Shown in pieces: positions 36,263 through 47,636 of a stretch of DNA of 64,000 nucleotides. Position 1 is the first letter of the stretch; every line of letters begins with the position of its first letter. A model generated the notes under the pieces. The model did not search any database. It was given only the letters and a program-made list of their open reading frames with translations, and was not told where the DNA came from. A program made the position numbers and the translations under genes. Source of the stretch: Megaustenia siamemsis (lineage: Eukaryota > Mollusca > Gastropoda > Stylommatophora > Ariophantidae); the NCBI GenBank assembly GCA_032433765.1, contig JAVIAB010000124.1, forward strand, positions 75,138,119 through 75,202,118. Direction: 5' to 3'.

Positions 36263-37790
36263 CTAAAAGATTATAACTGTTTGGGGTTGAACATTCCACA
36301 AACCATCATTTTTCCAATATTCCTCTTCCTGTTTTAAGACGTGGTCTTCACATTTAGCCCAATAATCTTTGTCTATATTTAATAAAGCGAGATTAGGAAG
36401 AGTCTTTACATCGCATATTTTGAATGTTGTATTTTCATCTGCCACTTGTCCTTTTAATTTTGCCCAGATTAGTTCTATTGGATTTAAATGAGCATGGTAA
36501 GGTGGCAGTCTCAAACTTATATCTCTCTCTCTCTGCGTTCAGGACTCAATCAGAGTAAGGATTCCAGACTCTCATATGAAGTCAGCTGTCAGGCTAAGTG
36601 TGTTGATCGCCCCCACAGACAGAATATCACAATTAGAGTCTGTCAGATTCACTCTGACTGAACACCCGTTAATACGTTGCACTGTGTTCTGCGCCAGTGG
36701 CCCAGTGCATCCGATTTCAGCCAGCATTTTATTCGGGTTTGCTTTCCCTAGCCTTTGATTGTCCCCAATCTTCCTGCAAGGCAGCAGATGATCTTTTCTG
36801 TAGGGGGATTCTGCCCTTAGATGGTAGGCCCTCCCAGGTTTACGAGCACCATCTGCCCGAGTCACTAGAGGTGACTAATACAGACACGGACACACAAAGA
36901 TATATGACCGTGCTCTTGGATAATCTTATCTGTTTGAAAAATCTTTGTCCTCTGTTTTTGCTTTACTAGAGATAGTAATTCAGGTTTTAAGTACATGTTA
37001 TTAAATTGTATGTGCTCCTTTGTGAGCCATATCTTAATAGCATCTTTTGTACTGGATGACGTCGGGACTTTATCTTCAAGTGCAACAATGTTGTGGTACG
37101 CTGCATTGTCCATTATTAGGCAAGATGGTCGATCTAGTGATGGGAGAACAGAATTTTCAATCCAATGTCTAAATATGTGACCATTCATCTCAGAGTGATA
37201 ATCCCGATTGTCTATGGATTTTGAAAGAAAAATGAGCTCTGCATTCTGTATTAGTCCATGTTGTCGACTACCTGCATGAGCAATTATCAAGCGCTGTCCT
37301 TTGCTGCTAGGTATTAATCTCTTAATCTTTCCATCTGATGACTGCCATTCCCTTTGGTTAGTGTGGTGAGCATTGATCCATGTTTCATCCAAGTACACAA
37401 TATCATAACCTTGCTTGCTTTGCGTACCTCTTTTACTTCACGTAAGTAATTGCTTTTTTATGACTACTATATGTGGCTTCTCACAGATGATGTTTCGTCC
37501 ATTGGAATACTTTCTGAATGTAAAGCCTGCAGCTCTCACATTCCTCCATAATGTAGACTTTGATATTTCAATACTGATGTTCTTTTTCAGCGATACTTTT
37601 AATTTTCTTATTGTAACAGTTTCATTTATACCCAACATTTTGCGAATTTCAATTCTAATAAGTTCACTGTCGAAATTATCCAACATTTTTGCTCTTCCTT
37701 GTGATTTTGTATATTTTGAACATTGACGGTCACGTGCTTGAATCCAGCGACCGTTTAGATAAATCCAAAATGTGTCTTGTCCTATTCTCA
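36263..37790 (-). pseudogene. Transposase of DDE copy 2, interrupted
   Basis: Same protein as copy 1. It lacks copy 1's frameshift near the A-rich run, but has its own frameshift near 37435 (after PHIVV) and is split between the second Asp block and PPYHAHLNPIE by the repeat at 36523-36900. Motifs: MYLDETWINAHH (37398), LIMDNAAYHN (37110) and LNPIELIW (36475). Confidence 0.9.
36523..36900. mobile_element. CT-headed short repeat inserted in the DDE transposon
   Basis: Insertion shown by alignment to copy 1: TATAT borders both sides (a 4-5 bp duplication). Begins with a CT run, GCGTTCAGGACTCAATCAG, and ends ...GACACGGACACACAAAGA. A second copy at about 47753-48180 has a much longer CT run and an expanded CACAAAGA-type tail. 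No pol III boxes or coding sequence recognised, so the class is unknown. Confidence 0.8.
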
Positions 37791-38532
37791 GGGTTTTCTA
37801 AAGAATGAAATAATCTTCCTCGTTTAGCCTCTTTGCAAAAAATAGTCTTACATTTTTATTGCGATGTTTTGTAAACTGCAGAATTTCATTTTAAGACTCA
37901 TGATAAATGTTATTGTTCCACGTCTCCACCTATGAATGAACGGAAATGGAACACACAATTTATCGTGTTTTTTACAAGTGTCTAATTGTGTCACAAATAC
38001 CACGTGAAAGCGTGCAAACACGCCAATTTTATCGTGTATGGATTTTTACTCGCTATGTTTAACTTAAAATACTGGAAACATTAAGTTTTGACTACATCAA
38101 TGGGTCGTTATAAATTTATATTAAATCAAATAAGCAACAATAATAACCAAATGTTTTTTTTAAATGAAATTAATTCCCTGTTGGGTTCTAATCATTATAA
38201 CTTTACATGCAAATTTTGAAAAAATTACAAAAAGAGATTAAAAAGATATCGATTTTAAAAGTTGGGCACATGATCTGAAACGAGCTATAGTAACGAAACA
38301 TCCAAAACAAAAATAATCGAAATTGGTTAAAGAAAATAAAAATGACTTCCCTGTGTTGTGGACCGTGGTCAGAATGAAAAAGGAAAGGTCACACGAGTGC
38401 AGCTGTAATTATACCCTCAGGTCAGGTGAAGGGTTCTAAAAATACACGAGTGAGGGGAACACTGTCTCGGTTAGTAGTATACAAGGGTGTAACTTTGTCG
38501 TATTTGGCCCGTAAATTAACAAAGATATATAG

Positions 38533-38553
38533 TGTGGTGCGCAGCGCACCACA
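38533..38553. repeat. Small perfect hairpin near the left terminus
   Basis: TGTGGTGCGC-A-GCGCACCACA: 10-bp arms, one-base centre, 60 bp inside the element end. The mirror copy is at 47086-47106. Confidence 0.9.
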
Positions 38554-38953
38554 TGTACACGAGAGACAGGGGGAGTTAACCGTGACCTTTCGTGTCGGTG
38601 ACCCTGGAAGTGACCTGTTTATGTTTGGTGTGTGCTGACTTTGGAGTTCTTGATGTACTTAATCGATAGTGATAGGTTAGTAGATTATACAACATCAATG
38701 AAAAACAATCAATATAAAACAAAAGACAAAAGATATATTTTATTCTTTTATTATCTCAATAGGTGTATAACATACATTGGATATTATATAACATTACAAA
38801 AATATTCAGTACATTGAGTAAATATATAGTACAAGTATAACATTTATTTATAGCTATGTAGTTGGGTGTCTGCTTAGCTCTATGTCATAAATGAATCATA
38901 AGGGGTGAAACTGTTAGAGGTTGCTGGGTAGTCTAAACTGGTAGTGTAAAGAG

Positions 38954-41515
38954 TTAAATATCTAGAGGTGTAGTCGAGACATTATCAGCAGCTACCTTTC
39001 TTTTTATATAGAAATAGGAAAGAGCATTTCTTGTTTGACTGTAGGAAAATATGGAATTATTTAAGACTTTGAAACCTACATTTTTCCCACCTTTAGCCTT
39101 TTGCGTGGCGAGAACCTCTAAAAACATATCTTTATCTAATTTGTTGTGTTGCTTACTTAGCCCTTTACAACTGATTTTATCGTAATCCCCACTGCAATGG
39201 TACGTCTTACTACATAAACTAACAAGAGCCATCCCTTCGTACTCTAGTTTAAAAAACCCGGGCGTTCGTTTGGTGTACGCTTTAACACCCTTACAGTTTA
39301 TACACTCTGTCTTGCTAATATGCTCATCGCAAAACTCGGCAGGAAACCAGTCTTTATATGCCCTATTATACTCAACCCGCAGACCTGACTTAACAATGTC
39401 CTCCAGCTTAGGTGCGCTTAAGGCTAAGTATAAACTATCAGTATCTGTTTCACATAACTGAAAGTTGGACCTATCTACAAACTTATCTAAGAACTCGAAA
39501 TAAAAATCTAACATACGAAGTTTTGCATATTGATAGACGAAGAAACCGATTTGTAGGGGTAAGTCCCAAACAGTTTTCTTTTTCACCATCTTAATTTCAA
39601 AAAGATCCTCCCAAATTTCAGTCATTTTCTTAAACCGGGAATTATCTATCATTTTCGATATCTCATCCCCCTGAACGTACGAGACAGCGCTATGATTGGC
39701 CTTATTGGTTAGAGTCTTCCCGTAGGCTGAGTTTCCTAAGAGCTTCATCGTATCGCTTACTATAGATTGATTTTCGTCTAGATCACCAGCCCGCCTAGCG
39801 TCAGAAACCATTTCGCCAAACTTTTTAAAACAACTAGACGGTTGATATTCTATCACTTGATAAATTTTTGTTACCTCCAATCCGTGGTCTAAATACCATT
39901 TTAACAGTGGTGTTGCCAACAAAATTTTTTCCCCGACATAACTACCGATTAGGGTGCGACGAGGGGTTGACAACAAGTTATGTTTGAGGGCATATTCACC
40001 CATAAACGGTCCAATATCGTCACGCGTGACGTCAATATTTTTGAAAATTGGAGTCATCTCACTGAAATGTTCCTTCAGGCGGTCGGGGACGTGTAGATCA
40101 CATTCAACTAAAAAAAACATGTCCCATCTGAAACAGACGTCAGAATCTGTTTATCACTGAGAGGGGGCCCTTCTTTAGAGTAAGAGGGTCTAGCTCGAGG
40201 GATGGCTTTAGAAAGGAAAGCCCTAATGGTTGGGTCAGGCTCTTTCAGAGCCTGCCACTCACATTCCCACATAACTTCTATTGGGACTTTGACCTCCTCG
40301 GTTAGGTAGGTATGTATCTCACATGTTTTTTTCAAACAGCTCGAACAAGGGCTTATTATTAACAGGATTTCTATCTTTATCTTTGGTGAGGGGGACAGTC
40401 TTTGTGACCATGGTACAGACAACCATGAAAATTATAGACTATTCTATTGGATTTATCCCACCCATCTACATGGATGTTTCTATCACCTAACCGAAACTCC
40501 CTCCCGTTAAACTGGGTGGGATATCTATCAGACACCCTATAGGATAATCTTGAAGTTTATAAATATAAACACTCGTACTGACTAATCCTTCTAAGGTATA
40601 TTTCGTTGTCTCCCTGTTTTTATCTGCATACCCTAATATATCACTTTCATTTAACCTATCTACAAATGTTTCAAAATCAAGTCTGTTGTTAACTAACAAA
40701 GGTTTGTCTAAGCCTGTTGCATTATTTGAGCTGGCGTGAAAGTAACGCAGCCCCTGTGTCTCCCTATGTCTTAAAACTAGATGATGACTATAATTCACAT
40801 TGAAACGCTTTTTCTGGGCTTGGAAAATTGGGTTTACAAGGGTCTTCCAATCTATAGGAGTATCAGGCTGATGAAATACAGTATACGTGTCCATGTATTT
40901 GTTCCTACGTTCATGTGTTCTAATAGCTAACCAGTTGTTCTTATATATCTTCCTAATATCTTGAGGTAACTTATTTAATGAGTCTATTTCATTAATAAGT
41001 CTTGGTCTCTTTGAGAGCTCTTGAGTCGAACTCTTTACTGCCCGCTTGCGTGAGGTTGTCGATACCAGTGGACCCGCTTGCGTTGATGGTGTTGAGGTGT
41101 CCACAGCTATGTCATGGCTAGCAAGATGTACTTGCAGATGGCTAGCTCTAGTAAAGCTTTGTTGACAGATATGGCAGATATATGGGGTAACACTGGGTTC
41201 TTTTGAAAGTACGTGATCTGTTGACACAGGAGTTGGTGATGCAGGAACTACTGATACAAGAGATGCAAGATGCTCTGTCTTGATATGTCTGGCAAGGCTG
41301 TCTACTCTTGTATATACTCGTTCACAAACATCACATTTGTATTCCTGACGCCCATGTACACTAGCAACGTGTCGTTTTACGATTCGGCTCCGGGTGAAAG
41401 TTTTGGAGCAGAGAGGACAAGTGTTAGACAACTGTAGAAAAGAAATTGAAACATTACAACTAAAAAGTAAAGAACAGTGAACATTACAAGAAAAGAAAAC
41501 AAGAAAATTAAACAA
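38954..41515 (-). pseudogene. Left-arm DNA polymerase B gene, internally deleted
   Basis: 41515-40487 codes three C2H2 fingers (CPLCSKTF..H...H, CDVCERVY, CHICQQSF; about residues 34-130), a basic linker and a conserved region to LIDIPP. It then jumps out of frame at about 40514 over a deletion corresponding to 43279-45126 of the right arm. That removes the exonuclease and polymerase motif A. After a nuclease-like FHGCLYHGH (about 40403-40430), frames shift near 40390, 40330 and 40110. 40120-38954 is open with motif B (LLGNSAYGKT) and motif C (TDTDSLYL), palm and thumb. Not functional. A splice acceptor (CTACAG) near 41435 suggests the finger region could be a separate exon. Confidence 0.85.
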
Positions 41516-41869
41516 TGAGAACTACCGAAATTAGGTTATAAAAGTAACACGTGGATACTAAAAAGCCAACTTATCGAAATTAGGTTACTAAAGTAACATA
41601 CTATAATATTAAAGAACTAAGATCACACTTAATTTTTGTGTGTCTGAAGTCGCGAGACACAACCATCCTCAACAACTGTAAGCGTATGTCTGATTACAAG
41701 ATTCACAGATATATACACTTGAAACCCCAGAGGTGTTACTAAAAATAGAACTGACCTCTGAGGCAATACCGGGTGTGTTACTAAAAATAGCTTTTGACCG
41801 CTGACACAATGCCCGTGGAGTTTCTGATAAAAGATTTTGACCTATGATGACAATATTATTATTTTTTCC
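41516..41869. other. Non-coding part of the palindrome centre
   Basis: No gene. Contains short duplicated phrases (CGAAATTAGGTTAYNAAAGTAACA at 41526 and 41576; GTGTTACTAAAAATAG at about 41732 and 41777). Confidence 0.5.
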
Positions 41870-42520
41870 CTGATCATTTTTGGTGGCTATGCCCCTGAAT
41901 TCGACGAAAATCGTAAATTTCGCACGTATGCTTACCTAAAACTTTATTTTAGACATCCCCATACCAAAAATTTACTTAAAATTCGCTTTTGAAATTGTTA
42001 CCCCCCCCCCCCCCCCTTACCATTTTTGTGGAATACGCCCCTGAAATCAACGAAAATCGTAAATTTAGCACGTAGGTTTACCTAAAACTTTATTTTAGAC
42101 ATCCCAACACCAAAAATTAACTTAAAAATCACAATATTGAAATTGTTACCCCCCTTACCATTTTTGTGGGATACGCCCCTGAAGTCGACAAAAACTTGAA
42201 ATTTAACCTCAAGGCATACCTCAAACTTTATTTTTGAGATCCCCAAACCAAAAATTTACTTAACAATCACTTTTGAAATTGTTACCCCCTTACCATTTTT
42301 GAGGTATACGCCCATGGAATCGATAAAAATCGTAAATTTAGCACGTAGGCTTACCTATAACTTTATTTTAGACATCCCCACACCAAAAATTAACTTAAAA
42401 ATCACTTTTGAAATTGTTACCCCCTTACCATTTTTGTGGGCTACGCCCCTGAAATCGATAAAAAATGAAATTTAACCTCAAGGCATACCTCAAACATAAT
42501 ATTTGACACCTGTACATATC
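41870..42520. repeat. Five diverged tandem units of about 135 bp in the palindrome centre
   Basis: Landmark CATTTTTGTGGGNTACGCCC at 41875, 42021, 42159, 42294 and 42429 (spacing 146, 138, 135, 135). Units also share CGTAAATTTAGCACGTAGG, ACTTTATTTTAGACATCCCC and GAAATTGTTACCCCC. A 16-C run sits at 42001-42016. Non-coding and not palindromic with the arms. Confidence 0.88.
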
Positions 42521-42594
42521 AAATTCCAACAAAAAAAACAGCAAAAAACTTGTAGTAGTGGTGGCGGTATACCCACACCAAATGTAATTTTTGT

Positions 42595-45500
42595 GTGTGC
42601 ACCATTGCAGTGCAGTTTCGGTGCATGCACGTGCACTTTTCTAGGGCTAGCCATCTGCTAGTACATCTTGCTAGCCATGACATAGCTGTGGACACCTCAA
42701 CACCATCAACGCAAGCGGGTCCACTAGTATCGACAACCTCACGCAAGCGGGCAGTAAAGAGTTCGACTCAAGAGCTCTCAAAGAGACCAAGACTTATTAA
42801 TGAAATAGACTCATTAAATAAGTTACCTCAAGATATTAGGAAGATATATAAGAACAACTGGTTAGCTATTAGAACACATGAACGTAGGAACAAATACATG
42901 GACACGTATACTATATTTCATCAGCCTGATACTCCTATAGATTGGAAGACCCTTGTAAACCCAATTTTCCAAGCCCAGAAAAAGCGTTTCAATGTGAATT
43001 ATAGTCATCATCTAGTTTTAAGACATAGGGAGACACAGGGGCTGCGTTACTTTCACGCCAGCTCAAATAATGCAACAGGCTTAGACAAACCTTTGTTAGT
43101 TAACAACAGACATGATTTTGAAACATTTGTAGATAGGTTAAATGAAAGTGATATATTAGGGTATGCAGATAAAAACAGGGAGACAACCAAATATACCTTA
43201 GAAGGATTAGTCAGTACGAGTGTTTATATTTATAAACTTCAAGATTATCCTATAGGGTGTCTGATAGATATCCCACCCTACATTGCATCCAACTACGGCA
43301 TTAATATCCTTCAAACCGACTCTAATTCTAACGTTTACAATGATAATCTCTGCTTTTTCCGTTGTCTAGCTATCCATAGAGGTACGTCTGTTAAAGATGT
43401 TAGGAAGGCGTCGAGACTACTTTTCAAACATTTTAATCCGTCTCTAATGTTAAGTAACTTTCCTGGTGTAACTCTTGCCGAAATGTCTCTCTTAGAAAAT
43501 TGTTTTTCAATAAACATAGCTATTTTTGAGTTTGATTCTGACCAAGCCTTGCGTATCGTTCTGAGAAGCGCCAGTAATTATAGTGAAACTCTCCGTCTTT
43601 TACTTTACAAAAACCACTTCTTTATATAAACGATCTTTCTAGGGCTAGTAAAAGCTTTTCTTGTGGAAAATGTGGAAAATTGTGGAAAAAGTTTGGGCGC
43701 ATGGATAGGCACGAAAAAACTTGTAATGGGGATATGGCTGTAGAGACATATAAAGGTGGTGTTTACTCTTCACCTGAAAGTGTATGGGACGCAATCAGCG
43801 CTGAAGGGATAAGTACGCCAGAGTCTTTTATTTACCCCTTCAGGGCGAAATTCGATTATGAATGTTACTTTGATAGTAGGAATGTTCCACAAGAGACGAA
43901 CTCGACTACCTTTGTAGCTTAACACGTACCCCTTTCCTGTTCTATAGCGTCAAATGTCCCAGGGTGGGAGGCACCAAAATGCTTCATAACAAAGGGTGAT
44001 TCGCAGGTTCTAGTTAGTCAGATGCTTGATTATCTTACTAGTATAGCTGATAAGGCATACTCGTTATTGCTATCTCGGTTTGAAAGTATTTTTACTCAAC
44101 TCCGTGATCTGAATAAAGACAAGCTAATAGTTAGGTTTGATGAATATTTAAAAGAGCTTCCAGTGATAGGGTTTAACTCGGGGAAATATGATGTCAACGT
44201 CATTAAACCTTATTTAATAAAGCACTTCATGGATGCAACTGCACAAGTGGGCGAAGAAGGCGATAGTATGGAAGGAGAAGAGGAAGAAGAGGAAGATAAA
44301 ATGGAAGTAGACTACAAAGTACCAAAACCGTTCAAGTTTATAGTTAAAAGAAACAATAACTTTATGTGTATTGCAACGCCGAAGTTAAAGTTCCTAGATA
44401 TCATAAATTATCTAGCGCCAGGTTTTAGTTATAGCAAGTACTTGGCAGCTTATAAAGTAGAGGAGACCAAGGGTGTTTTCTGTTACGAGTACGTAACCGA
44501 TTTAAACAAGCTGAATGAGAGGGAATTACCCCCATACGAAGCCTTTTATTCGTCGTTAAAAAATTCAAACATTTCCAAGGAGGAGTACGATCTGTGTAAA
44601 AAGGTCTGGAAGGACAATAACATGACGACCCTTAGGAACTTTTTGGTGTGGTATAATAACAAAGATGTAGTCCCATTTTTAGAAGCATTAGAGCAGCAGG
44701 TTCGCTTTTATGGGGAGCGGGGTGTGGACTGTTTTAAAGACGCCATTTCGGTTCCGGGTGTTTGTTTAAAGTATCTTTTTAAGACCGTTGATAGGGGTGT
44801 AATGTTTAGTTTATGCTCGAGCAAACAGACGAGTCTACACACAATGATTAGAGATAATATCGTTGGGGGTCCCTCTATAATCTTTCATAGGTATCACGAG
44901 GTAGGTAAAACGTTTATTAGGGGAGGAAAGCTGGTCCAATCCATCCAAGGTTACGATGCCAACGCGTTGTATCTTTGGGCTCTGATGAACCCAATGCCAA
45001 CAGATTACCCAATTATTAGAAGAATGGAGACCGGGTTTAGGGTCGAAAAAGATAACTATTATGTCCAACAAAGTAGAGAGTGGCTAACGTGGGTCGCCCA
45101 CCAAAAAGGGGTGGAGTTAAAAACTCAGTTTAACGGGAGGGAGTTTCGGTTAGGTGATAGAAACATCCCTGTAGATGGGTGGGATAAATCCAATAGAATA
45201 GTCTATAATTTTCATGGTTGTCTGTACCATGGTCACAAAGACTGTCCCCCTCACCAAAGATAAAGATAGAAATCCTGTTAATAATAAGCCCTTGTTCGAG
45301 CTGTTTGAAAAAAACATGTGAGATACATACCTACCTAACCGAGGAGGTCAAAGTCCCAATAGAAGTTATGTGGGAATGTGAGTGGCAGGCTCTGAAAGAG
45401 CCTGACCCAACCATTAGGGCTTTCCTTTCTAAAGCCATCCCTCGAGCTAGACCCTCTTACTCTAAAGAAGGGCCCCCTCTCAGTGATAAACAGATTCTGA

Positions 45501-46693
45501 CGTCTGTTTCAGATGGGACATGTTTTTTTTAGTTGAATGTGATCTACACGTCCCCGACCGCCTGAAGGAACATTTCAGTGAGATGACTCCAATTTTCAAA
45601 AATATTGACGTCACGCGTGACGATATTGGACCGTTTATGGGTGAATATTCCCTCAAACATAACTTGTTGTCAACCCCTCGTCGCACCCTAATCGGTAGTT
45701 ATGTCGGGGAAAAAATTTTGTTGGCAACACCACTGTTAAAATGGTATTTAGACCACGGATTGGAGGTAACAAAAATTTATCAAGTGATAGAATATCAACC
45801 GTCTAGTTGTTTTAAAAAGTTTGGCGAAATGGTTTCTGACGCTAGGCGGGCTGGTGATCTAGACGAAAATCAATCTATAGTAAGCGATACGATGAAGCTC
45901 TTAGGAAACTCAGCCTACGGCCTACGGGAAGACTCTAACCAATAAGGCCAATCATAGCGCTGTCTCGTACGTTCAGGGGGATGAGATATCGAAAATGATA
46001 AATAATTCCCGGTTTAAGAAAATGACTGAAATTTGGGAGGATCTTTTTGAAATGAAGATGGTGAAAAAGAAAACTGTTTGGGACTTACCCCTACAAATCG
46101 GTTTCTACGTCTATCAATATGCAAAACTTCGTATGTTAGATTTTTATTTCGAGTTCTTAGATAAGTTTGTAGATAGGTCCAACTTTCAGTTATGTGAGAC
46201 AGATACTGATAGTTTATACTTAGCCTTAAGCGCACCTAAGCTGGAGGACATTGTTAAGTCAGGTCTGCGGGTTGAGTATAATAGGGTATATAAAGACTGG
46301 TTTCCTGCCGAGTTTTGCGATGAGCATATTAGCAAGACAGAGTGTATAAACTGTAAGGGTGTTAAAGCGTACACCAAACGAACGCCCGGGTTTTTTAAAC
46401 TAGAGTACGAAGGGATGGCTCTTGTTAGTTTATGTAGTAAGACGTACCATTGCAGTGGGGATTACGATAAAATCAGTTGTAAAGGGCTAAGTAAGCAACA
46501 CAACAAATTAGATAAAGATATGTTTTTAGAGGTTCTCGCCACGCAAAAGGCTAAAGGTGGGAAAAATGTAGGTTTCAAAGTCTTAAATAATTCCATATTT
46601 TCCTACAGTCAAACAAGAAATGCTCTTTCCTATTTTTATATAAAAAGAAAGGTAGCTGCTGATAATGTCTCGACTACACCTCTAGATATTTAA
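42595..46693 (+). pseudogene. Right-arm DNA polymerase B gene, longer but broken
   Basis: Begins inside the third zinc finger (RASHLLVHLASHD, about 42640); the first two fingers are missing. Then come the conserved N-terminal region, a CGKCGKLWKKFGRMDRH zinc motif (43660-43710), exonuclease motif I FDYECYFD (43850), a stop at 43920, exonuclease II-like GFNSGKYD (44173), an acidic tract, polymerase motif A DANALYLWAL (about 44955), FHGCLYHGH (45212), motif B (45895), and motif C TDTDSLYL (about 46198). Breaks: frameshift near 43640, stop 43920, frameshifts near 45243, 45312 and 45525 (C, A and T runs), and a 7-bp duplication CCTACGG at 45914-45927. The C-terminal 232 codons are open. Confidence 0.87.
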
Positions 46694-47085
46694 CTCTTTA
46701 CACTACCAGTTTAGACTACGAGCAACCTCTAACAGTTTCACCCCTTATGATTCATTTATGACATAGAGCTAAGCAGACACCCAACTACATAGCTATAAAT
46801 AAATGTTATACTAGTACTATATATTTACTCAATGTACTGAATATTTTTGTAATGTTATATAATATCCACTGTATGTTATACACCTATTGAGATAATAAAA
46901 GAATAAAATATATCTTTTGTTTTATATTGATTGTTTTTCATTGATGTTGTATAATCTACTAACCTATCACTATCGATTAAGTACATCAAGAACTCCAAAG
47001 TCAGCACACACCAAACATAAACAGGTCACTTCCAGGGTCACCGACACGAAAGGTCACGGTTAACTCCCCCTGTCTCTCGTGTACA

Positions 47086-47106
47086 TGTGGTGCGCTGCGC
47101 ACCACA
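47086..47106. repeat. Small perfect hairpin near the right terminus
   Basis: Reverse-complement counterpart of 38533-38553, 60 bp inside the right end. Conserved position suggests it belongs to the ancestral terminus; a role in replication is only a guess. Confidence 0.9.
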
Positions 47107-47166
47107 CTATATATCTTTGTTAATTTACGGGCCAAATACGACAAAGTTACACCCTTGTATACTACT

Positions 47167-47415
47167 TAGGTTACCTCGACTGCAAAGACACTGACAATGG
47201 CTGGAAGTATCTAAGGGCCCATTAATACATGTATACACACACACAGATGCGTGTATACATATATAGACGTACAAACAGACATGCATATACATATACATAT
47301 CAACACACACATATACATACATACACATACATATATATGCATACCAACAAGCACACACATACATGCATAATATATTTATATTATCATATACCTGTATATA
47401 TATCATCTATATACA

Positions 47416-47477
<62 letters not shown>

Positions 47478-47636
47478 AATGCCCATACATATGAACACAT
47501 AAATGCATGTGCACATCCATACGGGGACAATCATATATGTGCAGAAATGTGCGCATAACGCACACATAACCAGAAGAGTTCACGCCGGGGTCAGTGTGCA
47601 AACACAAAGGAGAAAGAATAGAAAAGTAGACTAACA
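47167..47636 (-). mobile_element. PLE 3'-region block between two insertions
   Basis: Contains CA/TG-rich and TA microsatellites ((TA)n 47418-47474), then CCAGAAGAGTTCACGCCGGG and GTCAGTGTGCAAACACAAAG, which match the uninterrupted PLE at 61330-61385. It ends at the hAT target sequence ACTAACA. Confidence 0.8.

Larger units (their letters stand above)
35792..38287 (-). mobile_element. DDE transposon, copy 2, with TA duplication
   Basis: Ends TAGCTCGTTTC...CTGCCCAACTT and GAAACGAGCTA, flanked by TA at 35790-35791 and 38288-38289. It is highly similar to copy 1 in reverse orientation, but carries a 380-bp insertion (36523-36900). Inserted in the 3' region of the PLE. Confidence 0.92.
38473..47166. 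mobile_element. Polinton/Maverick-like element reduced to a giant palindrome
   Basis: 8.69 kb. Both ends read AGTAGTATACAAGGGTGTAA inward and match over at least 70 bp; flanks TCGGTT and TAGGTT are a 6-bp duplication with one mismatch. AG...CT ends and 6-bp duplications are Polinton hallmarks, and the gene is a protein-primed-type DNA polymerase B. The left arm (38473-41150) is the reverse complement of the right arm (42640-47166), apart from a 1.85-kb internal deletion in the left arm and a 7-bp duplication in the right. The centre (41150-42640) is unique. No integrase, capsid or packaging genes are present. An element of animal genomes related to viruses; both gene copies are broken. Confidence 0.8.

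Noticed and set aside
36523..36900. Helitron for the CT-headed repeat
   Set aside because: It starts with C/TC and has no duplication-free A|T insertion; it shows a TATAT duplication and no CTRR end with a 3' hairpin.
38473..47166. Palindrome as a pure assembly or read artefact
   Set aside because: The arms differ (1.85-kb deletion left, 7-bp duplication right, extra zinc-finger sequence left, scattered substitutions), which a simple fold-back read would not give. The risk is not zero, so read evidence is requested in the finding.
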